From: Kitasatospora sp. NBC_01250
Lineage (GTDB): Bacteria > Actinomycetota > Actinomycetes > Streptomycetales > Streptomycetaceae
Assembly (NCBI RefSeq): GCF_036226465.1
Contig: NZ_CP108476.1
Coordinates: 5,580,001-5,644,000 of the forward strand
Length of the DNA stretch: 64,000 nucleotides
Reading direction: 5' to 3'
Shown here: positions 15,943 to 24,036 of the stretch, in pieces
Position numbering within the stretch: the first letter of the stretch is position 1
How the letters are laid out: every line of letters begins with the position of its first letter
The notes under the pieces: generated by a model
Told to the model about the DNA's origin: nothing
Databases searched by the model: none
What the model saw: only the letters and a program-made list of their open reading frames with translations
Made by a program: the position numbers and the translations under genes

Positions 15943-17121
15943 GTGTCGCTGCCACCCCTGGTCGAGCCGGCTGCCGAGCTCACCGTAGACGAGGTCCGCC
16001 GGTACTCCCGCCACCTGATCATCCCGGATGTCGGGATGGCCGGGCAGAAGCGGCTGAAGAACGCCAAGGTGCTCTGTGTGGGCGCGGGCGGTCTCGGTTC
16101 CCCGGCCCTGATGTACCTGGCGGCGGCCGGCGTGGGCACCCTGGGCATCGTCGAGTTCGACACCGTCGACGAGTCCAACCTGCAGCGGCAGATCATCCAC
16201 GGCCAGTCCGACATCGGCCGTTCCAAGGGCGAGTCCGCGCGCGACTCGGTCAAGGAGATCAACCCGTACGTCGAGGTGATCCTCCACGAGGAGCGCCTCG
16301 ACAACGACAACGTGATGGAGATCTTCTCCGGCTACGACCTGATCGTCGACGGCACCGACAACTTCGCCACCCGGTACCTGGTCAACGACGCCGCGGTGCT
16401 GCTCGGCAAGCCGTACGTCTGGGGTTCGATCTACCGCTTCGACGGCCAGGCCAGCGTCTTCTGGGCCGAGCATGGCCCGTGCTACCGCTGCCTCTACCCG
16501 GAGGCCCCGCCGCCGGGTATGGTCCCCTCCTGCGCCGAGGGCGGCGTGCTCGGGGTGCTCTGCGCCTCGATCGGCTCGATCCAGGTCACCGAGGCGATCA
16601 AGCTGCTGACCGGGGTCGGCGAGCCGCTGGTCGGCCGGCTGATGATCTACGACGCCCTGGAGATGAACTACCGCCAGGTCAAGGTCCGCAAGGACCCCGA
16701 CTGCGCGGTCTGCGGCCCGAACCCGACCGTCACCGAGCTGATCGACTACGAGGCGTTCTGCGGGGTGATCTCCGAGGAGGCCCAGGAGGCCGCGCTCGGT
16801 TCCACGATCACCTCCAAGCAGCTCAAGGAGATGCAGGACGGCGGCGAGGACATCCTGCTGATCGACGTCCGTGAGCCCGGCGAGTACGAGATCGTCAACA
16901 TCCCGGGCGCGGTGCTGATCCCCAAGAACGAGTTCCTGATGGGGAACGCGCTGGAGAAGATGCCGCAGGACAAGAAGATCGTGCTGCACTGCAAGACCGG
17001 CGTCCGCTCGGCCGAGGTGCTGGCGGTGCTGAAGGCGGCGGGCTTCGCCAACTCCGTCCACCTGGGCGGCGGGGTGATCGGCTGGGTCAACCAGATCGAG
17101 CCCGAGAAGCCGGTGTACTGA
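15943..17121 (+). CDS. moeZ: Adenylyltransferase/sulfurtransferase MoeZ
   Basis: A 392-residue fusion of an E1-like ThiF/MoeB domain and a rhodanese domain. The ATP motif GAGGLGSPAL is near 47-56. Zinc cysteines are CYRC (about 180) and CAVC (about 254), with an acceptor Cys in PSCAEGGVLG (about 197). The rhodanese active-site loop HCKTGVRS has its Cys near 350. It adenylates and thiocarboxylates the C-terminus of ubiquitin-like sulfur carriers for molybdopterin and, in actinomycetes, for thiamine, cysteine or natural-product sulfur supply. The GTG at 15943 (VSLPPLVEPA) with GGAG upstream fits homologues; an open stretch back to 15892 is not needed. It ends at a strong shared terminator. Confidence 0.93.
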   Translation: MSLPPLVEPAAELTVDEVRRYSRHLIIPDVGMAGQKRLKNAKVLCVGAGGLGSPALMYLAAAGVGTLGIVEFDTVDESNLQRQIIHGQSDIGRSKGESARDSVKEINPYVEVILHEERLDNDNVMEIFSGYDLIVDGTDNFATRYLVNDAAVLLGKPYVWGSIYRFDGQASVFWAEHGPCYRCLYPEAPPPGMVPSCAEGGVLGVLCASIGSIQVTEAIKLLTGVGEPLVGRLMIYDALEMNYRQVKVRKDPDCAVCGPNPTVTELIDYEAFCGVISEEAQEAALGSTITSKQLKEMQDGGEDILLIDVREPGEYEIVNIPGAVLIPKNEFLMGNALEKMPQDKKIVLHCKTGVRSAEVLAVLKAAGFANSVHLGGGVIGWVNQIEPEKPVY

Positions 17122-17149
17122 CCGGTCCGGGTATCCGATCCCGGCGCAC

Positions 17150-17186
17150 GGACGAGGCCGGCCCCACGGCGGGGCCGGCCTCGTCC
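17150..17186. terminator. Bidirectional 16-bp hairpin between moeZ and the LPG-like gene
   Basis: Perfect arms ggacgaggccggcccc/ggggccggcctcgtcc with a 5-nt loop, placed exactly between two convergent stops (17121 and 17188). Confidence 0.85.
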
Positions 17187-17187
17187 G

Positions 17188-19893
17188 TTACAGCGCGCCC
17201 TGGCGGTGCAGGTAGCTGTAGGCGATCCAGCCCGGCAGCACCGGCAGCCAGAAGGTGAGCAGCCGGAACAGGAAGACCGCCGAGGTGGCGGTCGCCGCCG
17301 GCAGCCCGGCGATGCCCAGCGCGAAGATCAGCGCACCCTCGATCGCGCCGATGCCGCCCGGGGTCGGGACGGCGGAACCGGCCGCGTTGGCGGTCAGGAA
17401 GATGAACGCGACGGTGGCGAAGTTCATCGAGCCGCCGAAGGCCCGCACCGAGGCGTCCAGGCAGGCGGTGAAGGTCAGCGTCAGCAGCACGATGCCGCCG
17501 AAGCCGGTGATCAGCTTGCTGGGCCGCTGCATCAGGTCGAGCATCCGCGGCACCACGCCGAAGAAGAGCGAGCGGACCCGGGTCACCACGAACCGCCGCA
17601 GCGGCGCGACCGCCGCGATCACCAGCGCCAGCACGGCCGCGGTGAGCACCCCGATGATCGCGGCCCGCTCGTTGCCGAGGTCGCCGTTGTTCTGGCTGCC
17701 GGTGATCAGGCCGAAGGCGAACAGCAGCAGCAGGTGCCCGCCCAGGCCGGCCAGCTGCGAGGCGCCCACGCTCGCCACCGCCTGGCCCGGGCGGATGCCG
17801 GCCTTCTGCAGGTAGCGGGTGTTCAGCGCGATGCCGCCGATCGCCGCCGGGGCCACCAGCTTCACGAAGGACCCGGCCAGCTGGGCCGCGACCGTGCGCC
17901 GGAACGGCAGCCGCTCGGGCACGAAGCCGGTCAGGCTCATCGCCGCCGCCACGTAGCTGGCCGCCGCGGCGGCCAGGGCCGCGGCCGTCCAGCCCAGGTG
18001 CATGTGCGAGAACTTCAGCTGGCCCGGCTGGATGCTGGTCACCGCCAGGTAGCCCGCGAAGGCCAGCGCGACGACCGTTATCAACGTCTTGGGCTTGAGC
18101 CGCTCCAGCTTGGCCGGGGCCATCGGGGCCTCGGGGGCGATCTGCAGGATCTGCCCGCGGATCCGGCTGAGCAGGTCCTCGCCGGCCGTGGCGATGTCCT
18201 CCTCCGCCTCCTCCCGGGTGCGCTCGCCGCTGGCCACCTGCTCCAGCGCCTTCGCCTGCGCGGCGCCCTTGCGCTCCTTGGTCTGCCGGGCCAGGTCGGC
18301 GCGGGTCTGCCGGCTCATCCCGACCGGCTGCAGCAGCGGCAGCGCGGCGGCCACCCGCTCCGCGCCGAGCACCCGGTTGGCGAGGGCGACCGCGCGCTCG
18401 GGTCCGATCCGCAGCGCGAAGGTGGTCAGCAGCTGGGCGACGTCGATGCGCAGCGTCAGGTCACCGGCCGCGATGTCGCCGCCGGACAGGTTGACCAGGG
18501 CGCCCAGCTTCTCGTCCACCACCAGCAGCGACTCGCCGGTCAGCCGGCGGTGCGCGATCCGGCGCTGGTGCAGGGCGTTGACCGAGAGCCAGAACGAGGC
18601 CATCACCTCGTCGGTGACCTCCTGGTCCGCCAGCTCGTCGAGGGTGCGGCCCTCGACCTTCTCGTAGACCAGGATCGCCGCGTCCGGGCCCAGCTCGGAG
18701 GTGGCCACCAGCTGCGGGGCGTGCGCGCCCGCCGCGGCGGCGGCGTAGGCGATCAGCGCCTCCTGCTCCAGCGCCTGGCGCAGCGACTGCGGGCTGCGCC
18801 GCACCGCGACCGAGCGCAGCCGGACCCGGCGCCAGATCCGGTAGAAGAACCCGGAGGCCTGCTGCTCACGGTCGATGATGTGGACGTCGAGGGCCGGGCC
18901 CTCCTGCTGGGCGACGAAGTAGCGGCGGGTGCCGCCGGGCGCGTCCGGGGCGCGGTGCGCGTTCTTCGGGGCGAAGCCGACCCGGCGCAGACCGAGCATC
19001 AGGTGCTGCCCGGTGGGCCGGATGTTCGGCGAACCGATCGCGTAGAGCGTCCCGCAGGCGACCGACCAGCCGATCAGCACGGTCAGCAGCAGCGACAGCG
19101 GGGTGGTGTAGTTGCTGACCAGCTCGGTGGCGCCGCTGAGCAGCACCGCGGCCCACAGCGCCAGGCGCCAGCGCGGTCTGCTGACCATGCCCACCGCGGT
19201 CATGTAGGCGATCACCGGTGCCAGGTAGCCGTGGACCGGTTCGGTGAGCGGGCCGGCGCCCTCGGGTTGCTGGGTCAACGCCTGGCGGATCGTCTCCGAG
19301 GCGCCGTCGGCCACCCACCAGTCCACCGCCAGCGAGACGCCGTAGGCCAGGACCGAGGCGAGTACGCCGTCGGCCACCCGCAGGCCGTCGCGTTTGATCA
19401 GCCGCTCGACCGCGAAGGCCAGCGGCACGGCCAGCACCGCCACGGTGGAGATCAGGCTGGTCACGGTGCTCAGCCAGGGCGCCACGTTCTTCACGTTGTC
19501 GTGGATGTCCGTGCCGATGCCGCTGGTGGTGGACTTGGCGTAGTTGGCGAGCGCGAAGACCGCGATGATGCCGAGCAGGCCGGCCACGAAGCGGATCAGG
19601 TCGGTGGGGCGGTGGGCGCGGGCCGCGAGCAGCGGCTCGTCGACCGCGAGCTCGTCGTCCTCGTTCTCGTGGTCCTCGTGGTCCTCGTCGTCCTCGGACT
19701 CGTGGCCCTCGGGCTCGGGTTCCTCGGGCGCCGGTCCGGGCGCGGGGGTCGCAGCGGGTGCGGGCAGCGCGACGGGACGCCGCCGCGGCGGCGTCTGCTT
19801 CACCAGCGAGACCTTGGGCTCCACAACGGGGGGGAGCGCGGAGGCGGACTCGCCAGCGCCCTCGTCCACATCCACGTCAACCGTCCCGGTCAT
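17188..19893 (-). CDS. Pseudokinase-linked lysylphosphatidylglycerol synthase-type membrane protein
   Basis: About 901 residues. The order is: acidic, disordered N-terminus (EEPEPEGHESEDDEDHEDHE, about 62-81); a block of about six membrane helices (about 98-290); a soluble kinase-like domain (about 330-560); and a C-terminal eight-helix UPF0104/LPG_synthase_TM domain (about 600-895). In the kinase-like part the catalytic HRD loop reads HRRLTGESLLV and the DFG position reads NLSGG, so phosphotransfer residues are missing. It may be a flippase or lipid-modifying protein gated by a sensor domain. ATG 19893 is chosen over the upstream GTG (19917) on the basis of the spacing of an AGGA site. I recall a counterpart next to moeB in mycobacteria. 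Confidence 0.8.
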   Translation of the reverse strand: MTGTVDVDVDEGAGESASALPPVVEPKVSLVKQTPPRRRPVALPAPAATPAPGPAPEEPEPEGHESEDDEDHEDHENEDDELAVDEPLLAARAHRPTDLIRFVAGLLGIIAVFALANYAKSTTSGIGTDIHDNVKNVAPWLSTVTSLISTVAVLAVPLAFAVERLIKRDGLRVADGVLASVLAYGVSLAVDWWVADGASETIRQALTQQPEGAGPLTEPVHGYLAPVIAYMTAVGMVSRPRWRLALWAAVLLSGATELVSNYTTPLSLLLTVLIGWSVACGTLYAIGSPNIRPTGQHLMLGLRRVGFAPKNAHRAPDAPGGTRRYFVAQQEGPALDVHIIDREQQASGFFYRIWRRVRLRSVAVRRSPQSLRQALEQEALIAYAAAAAGAHAPQLVATSELGPDAAILVYEKVEGRTLDELADQEVTDEVMASFWLSVNALHQRRIAHRRLTGESLLVVDEKLGALVNLSGGDIAAGDLTLRIDVAQLLTTFALRIGPERAVALANRVLGAERVAAALPLLQPVGMSRQTRADLARQTKERKGAAQAKALEQVASGERTREEAEEDIATAGEDLLSRIRGQILQIAPEAPMAPAKLERLKPKTLITVVALAFAGYLAVTSIQPGQLKFSHMHLGWTAAALAAAAASYVAAAMSLTGFVPERLPFRRTVAAQLAGSFVKLVAPAAIGGIALNTRYLQKAGIRPGQAVASVGASQLAGLGGHLLLLFAFGLITGSQNNGDLGNERAAIIGVLTAAVLALVIAAVAPLRRFVVTRVRSLFFGVVPRMLDLMQRPSKLITGFGGIVLLTLTFTACLDASVRAFGGSMNFATVAFIFLTANAAGSAVPTPGGIGAIEGALIFALGIAGLPAATATSAVFLFRLLTFWLPVLPGWIAYSYLHRQGAL

Positions 19894-20035
19894 CTGGTCT
19901 TGTCCTCGTATCACCACTCACCGCCCCGAAGATGGTGGCATGCCGGGCAGCCTGCCGCCGGACAGGGGCCGGACCGGGCGCGGCGAATACCCCGCAGGAG
20001 GCCCCGGGCTGGTCCGGATGGGCAAGAATGCCCGA

Positions 20036-20365
20036 GTGACGGACAACAGCGCGGGCCCTCACCTGCCCCCGTACGCCGAGCTGGTGCTCGAACTGGTCGA
20101 CCGTATCCCGCCGGGGCGGGTGATGACGTACGGAGACGTGGCCGAGTACCTCGGGGAGGGCGGTCCGCGCCAGGTCGGCCGGGTGATGGCGCTCTACGGC
20201 GGCTCGGTCGCCTGGTGGCGGGTGGTGCGCGCGGACGGTGCGCTGCTGCCCGGCCACGAGCAGCGGGCGCTGGCGGCCTACCGGCAGGAGGCCACACCCC
20301 TGCGCGGCAGGGCCGAGGACTCGCCGCGGGTGGACCTGCGGCAGGCCCGGTGGGACGGGCAGTAG
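20036..20365 (+). CDS. Alkyltransferase-like (MGMT-fold) protein without catalytic Cys
   Basis: A 109-residue protein with the DNA-binding fold of O6-alkylguanine transferases (IPPGRVMTYGDVAEYLGEGGPRQVGRVM). The active-site PCHR is replaced: the segment reads SVAWWRVVRADG, with Trp at the Cys position, the hallmark of ATL proteins. These bind alkylated bases and hand them to nucleotide excision repair. The GTG at 20036 is favoured; an in-frame ATG at 20018 would add six residues. It sits just upstream of the adnAB genes, consistent with a DNA-repair role. Confidence 0.85.
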   Translation: MTDNSAGPHLPPYAELVLELVDRIPPGRVMTYGDVAEYLGEGGPRQVGRVMALYGGSVAWWRVVRADGALLPGHEQRALAAYRQEATPLRGRAEDSPRVDLRQARWDGQ

Positions 20366-20526
20366 CGCGGACACACCACGATCGTGCCTCCTCGGCGGCC
20401 CCGGCGGACCTCGGCCCGGCGCACCCGTTCCCGCGCGCGCCGATGGATCTCGTAGGCTCTAAGACTCCCTTCCGTTTTCCTCACCTTCTTTGACCGTCAG
20501 ACCTGTCGCCGATCCGCAGGACTTCC

Positions 20527-23500
20527 GTGGCTTCCCCCTACCGTCTGGTGCGCAGCCCGCTCGTGACGCCCGCGCCGCCCGTGCTGGACCCCTACCAGCG
20601 CGCCGTGGCCGAGCACCCGGGCGGCCCGCTGCTGGTGCTCGCGGGACCCGGGACCGGCAAGACCACCACGCTGGTCGAGACGGTGGCCCGCCGGGTCGAG
20701 CGGGGCACCGACCCGGAGCGGATCCTGGTGCTGACCTTCAGCCGCAAGGCGGCGATGGAGCTGCGCGACCGGATGGCGGTGCGGCTGGCGTCGGCGCCGC
20801 AGGCGACCACCTTCCACTCCTTCTGCTACGCGCTGCTGCGCTCCGAGCAGGAGCCCGAGCGCTACGCCGAGCCGCTGCGCCTGCTGTCCGGGCCCGAGCA
20901 GGACGTGATGGTCCGCGAGCTGCTGGCCGGCGGGGCCGAGGACGCGGCGGCCGGGCGCTCGAAGATCAGCTGGCCGCTGGACCTGCGCGCCTGCCTGACC
21001 ACCCGCGGCTTCGCCGACGAGGTGCGCGCGGTGCTCGCCCGCAGCCGCGAGCTCGGGCTGGGCGAGGCGGAGCTGGCCCGGTTCGCGGACGGCGTGCAGC
21101 GGCCCGACTGGAAGGCGGCGGCGCACTTCCTCGCCGAGTACCTGGACGTGCTGGACCTGCGCGGGGTGCTGGACTACGCGGAGCTGGTGCACCGGGCGGT
21201 GCTGCTGGCCGAGCGCGCCGGGGTCGACCTGGGCGCGCGCTACGACGCGGTCTTCGTGGACGAGTACCAGGACACCGACCCGGCCCAGGTCAGGCTGCTG
21301 CGGCAGCTGGCCGGCGGCGGGCGGGACCTGGTCGCGGTGGGCGATCCGGACCAGTCGATCTACGCGTTCCGCGGCGCGGACGTGAACGGCATCCTGGACT
21401 TCCCCCAGCAGTTCCGGCAGCGCGACGGGAGCCCTGCCGAGGTGAAGGTGCTGCGGGTCTCGCGCCGCTCGGCGCCGGTGCTGCTGGCGGCCTCGCGGGA
21501 GCTCGCCACCCGGCTGCCGATGGGGCGGCTGCCGACCCAGAAGCTGGCGCAGCACCGCGCGCTGCTGCCGGGGGGGCCGGCGGCAGGTCCCCCCGGGGCG
21601 GCCGGTCCCGGCCCCGCGGTGGCCGGCAGCGTGGAGGTCTACAGCTACCCGACCCCGGGCGCCGAGCTGGAGAGCGTCGCCGACCTGCTGCGCCGCGCGC
21701 ACCTGGAGGACGGGGTGCCGTGGGGCGAGATGGCGGTGCTGGTGCGAGCCGGCGCACGGGCGATCCCCGGTGTGCGCCGGGCGCTGAGCGCGGCGGGCGT
21801 CCCGCTGGAGATCGACGGCGACGACCTGCCGCTGCGCGAGGAGCCGGCCGTGGTGCCGCTGCTGCTCGCGCTGCGGGTCTGTGCGGAGGGGGCTGTGCAC
21901 CAGAAGTCGGCGGAATCGACTTCCGGTGTGGATTCGCTGACCGTCGAGCTGGCCCACACCCTGCTCACCGGTCCGCTCGGCGGACTGGACGGCTCCGACC
22001 TGCGCCGGCTGGGCCGTGCGCTGCGCGAGGAGGAGCGGGCGGCGCTGCGGGAACGGCAGGCGCCGGGCGAGGCCGTCGAGGATGTGCGGGCCGCCGACGA
22101 TGCTGAGGACGATGGGGCTGCTGGGGACGCTGGGGCCAGCGAGGTGCCCGAGGCGGTCGATGCACCGCAGGGGCGCGTGCGAACGCATGTGCGCCCGTCG
22201 GACGAGCTGATCCGGGAGGCGCTCGCCCACCCCGAGCAACTGGTGACCCTCGACCTGCCGCCCGCCCGCCGGGCCCGCGAGCTCGGCACCCTGCTGCGCA
22301 AGGTGCGGGACCTGCTGGCCGGCGGCGGTACCGCCGAGGAGGCGCTCTGGGAGCTGTGGGACGGCAGCCCGCGCTGGCGCGAGCGCCTGGAGCGCGCCGC
22401 CCTGCGCCCCGGCACCGTCGGCCGCAACGCCGACCGTGACCTGGACGCGCTCTGCGCCCTGTTCGAGACGGCCGCCCGCGCCGAGGACCAGGTGACCGGC
22501 CACCGCGGCGCCCTCGACCTGCTCGCCGAGGTCGAGGCGCAGGACATCGCCGCCGACACCCTGACCGTGCGCACGGTGCGCCCGGAGGCGGTCCGGCTGA
22601 TGACCGCGCACCGCTCCAAGGGCCTGGAGTGGCGCCTGGTCGTGGTGGCCGGCGTCCAGGAGGGCCTCTGGCCCGACCTGCGCCGCCGCGGTTCGCTGCT
22701 GGAGGCCGACCGGATCGGCCGCGACGGTCTGGCCGAGCCCCTCACCCCTGGTGCGCTGCTCGCCGAGGAGCGCCGTCTCTTCTACGTGGCCGTCACCCGG
22801 GCCAAGGAGCGGCTGATCGTCACCGCGGTCAAGGCGCCGGCCGAGGACGGCGACGAGCCCTCGCGCTTCCTGCGCGAGCTCTACCGCGAGCAGGTCGATC
22901 CCCGGACCGGTGCCGTGCTGGGACGGGTCCCGCAGGTCACCGTGGCGGACATCACCCACCGCCCCCGCCGACCGCTGTCCGTCGCCGCCCTGGTCGCCGA
23001 GCTGCGCGCGGTCACCGTCGACCCCGCCCGCTCGCCCGAGCTGCGCCGCACCGCCGCCGAGCGGTTGGCCACGCTGGCCGCGGCGCGCGGCGAGGACGGC
23101 ACCGCGCTGGTCCCCGCCGCCCACCCGGACCGCTGGTGGGGGATGGCCGAGGCGACCAGCAGCCCGGCCCCGCTGCGCGAGCCGGACCGCCCGGTCCAGC
23201 TCTCCGGCAGCGGCCTGGAGCAGCTCGACTCCTGCTCACTGCAGTGGTTCCTGAGCAAGGAGGTCAAGGCGCAGACCGCGACCTCCGGCGCCCAGGGCTT
23301 CGGCAACGTGCTGCACGCGCTGGCCGACGAGGTGGGCTCCGGGCGGACCCCGGCCGACCTCGCGGTGCTGCTGGACCGGCTGGACACCGTCTGGGACGCG
23401 CTGGCCTTCGACGCCCCGTGGAAGTCGTCGCAGGAGAAGGCGCAGGCCCGCGCCGCGCTGGAGCGGTTCCTGCACTGGCACGTGCTGGAGCGTGGCCGCA

Positions 23501-23979
23501 CCACGCTGGCCACCGAGCACGGCTTCGACCTCACCCTGCCGGTGGGCGAGCTGGCGGTGCGGATCCGCGGGGTGATGGACCGGGTCGAGCAGGACGCGGT
23601 CGGCCGGGCGTACGTGGTCGACTTCAAGACCGGCAAGCGGGCGCCGACCGACAAGTCGCTGCCCGAGCACAAGCAGCTCGCGGTCTACCAGCTGGCCGTC
23701 CGCGAGGGCGCGCTGGACGGGCTGGTGAACGACCGGCCGCCGCTGGGCGGTGCCGAGCTGGTCCAGTTGCGCTTCGAGGACAAGAAGCTCCCCGAGGCGC
23801 CCAAGGTCCAGCACCAGCCGCCGCCCGAGGGCGAGCCGTGGATCGAGAACCTGCTCGCGGACGCGGCCGGCCGGGTGCTGGCCGAGCGCTTCGTGCCGAC
23901 CACCGGGGAGGGCTGCGGAACCTGCACCTTCAAGCGCAGCTGCTCCGCCCAGCGCGACGGCCGCCAGCTGCTCGACTGA
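20527..23979 (+). CDS. adnA: ATP-dependent helicase-nuclease subunit AdnA
   Basis: A 1150-residue SF1A motor with a C-terminal RecB/AddB-type nuclease, first subunit of the AdnAB double-strand-break resection machine. Walker A GPGTGKT is at about 40-46 and Walker B DEYQDT near 245. The helicase motif LMTAHRSKGLEW and the nuclease core VVDFKTGK (about 1031) follow. Four cysteines suited to a 4Fe-4S clasp are one in LDSCSLQW (about 903) and the terminal CGTCTFKRSC. An acidic low-complexity insert lies at about 505-550 (EDVRAADDAEDDGAAGD). The start is GTG 20527. The A/B naming follows the mycobacterial gene order as I recall it. Confidence 0.88.
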   Translation: MASPYRLVRSPLVTPAPPVLDPYQRAVAEHPGGPLLVLAGPGTGKTTTLVETVARRVERGTDPERILVLTFSRKAAMELRDRMAVRLASAPQATTFHSFCYALLRSEQEPERYAEPLRLLSGPEQDVMVRELLAGGAEDAAAGRSKISWPLDLRACLTTRGFADEVRAVLARSRELGLGEAELARFADGVQRPDWKAAAHFLAEYLDVLDLRGVLDYAELVHRAVLLAERAGVDLGARYDAVFVDEYQDTDPAQVRLLRQLAGGGRDLVAVGDPDQSIYAFRGADVNGILDFPQQFRQRDGSPAEVKVLRVSRRSAPVLLAASRELATRLPMGRLPTQKLAQHRALLPGGPAAGPPGAAGPGPAVAGSVEVYSYPTPGAELESVADLLRRAHLEDGVPWGEMAVLVRAGARAIPGVRRALSAAGVPLEIDGDDLPLREEPAVVPLLLALRVCAEGAVHQKSAESTSGVDSLTVELAHTLLTGPLGGLDGSDLRRLGRALREEERAALRERQAPGEAVEDVRAADDAEDDGAAGDAGASEVPEAVDAPQGRVRTHVRPSDELIREALAHPEQLVTLDLPPARRARELGTLLRKVRDLLAGGGTAEEALWELWDGSPRWRERLERAALRPGTVGRNADRDLDALCALFETAARAEDQVTGHRGALDLLAEVEAQDIAADTLTVRTVRPEAVRLMTAHRSKGLEWRLVVVAGVQEGLWPDLRRRGSLLEADRIGRDGLAEPLTPGALLAEERRLFYVAVTRAKERLIVTAVKAPAEDGDEPSRFLRELYREQVDPRTGAVLGRVPQVTVADITHRPRRPLSVAALVAELRAVTVDPARSPELRRTAAERLATLAAARGEDGTALVPAAHPDRWWGMAEATSSPAPLREPDRPVQLSGSGLEQLDSCSLQWFLSKEVKAQTATSGAQGFGNVLHALADEVGSGRTPADLAVLLDRLDTVWDALAFDAPWKSSQEKAQARAALERFLHWHVLERGRTTLATEHGFDLTLPVGELAVRIRGVMDRVEQDAVGRAYVVDFKTGKRAPTDKSLPEHKQLAVYQLAVREGALDGLVNDRPPLGGAELVQLRFEDKKLPEAPKVQHQPPPEGEPWIENLLADAAGRVLAERFVPTTGEGCGTCTFKRSCSAQRDGRQLLD

Positions 23980-24023
23980 GGCCGGCGGGCTGCCCGGCCG
24001 GCTCACCTGTCCGCTCTCCCGGT

Positions 24024-24029
24024 TACCGT
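24024..24029 (+). promoter_or_regulatory. -10 box, leaderless type
   Basis: TACCGT with 7 nt to the ATG at 24037. adnB may therefore have its own leaderless promoter, besides read-through from adnA. Confidence 0.45.
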
Positions 24030-24036
24030 GGCTGCC

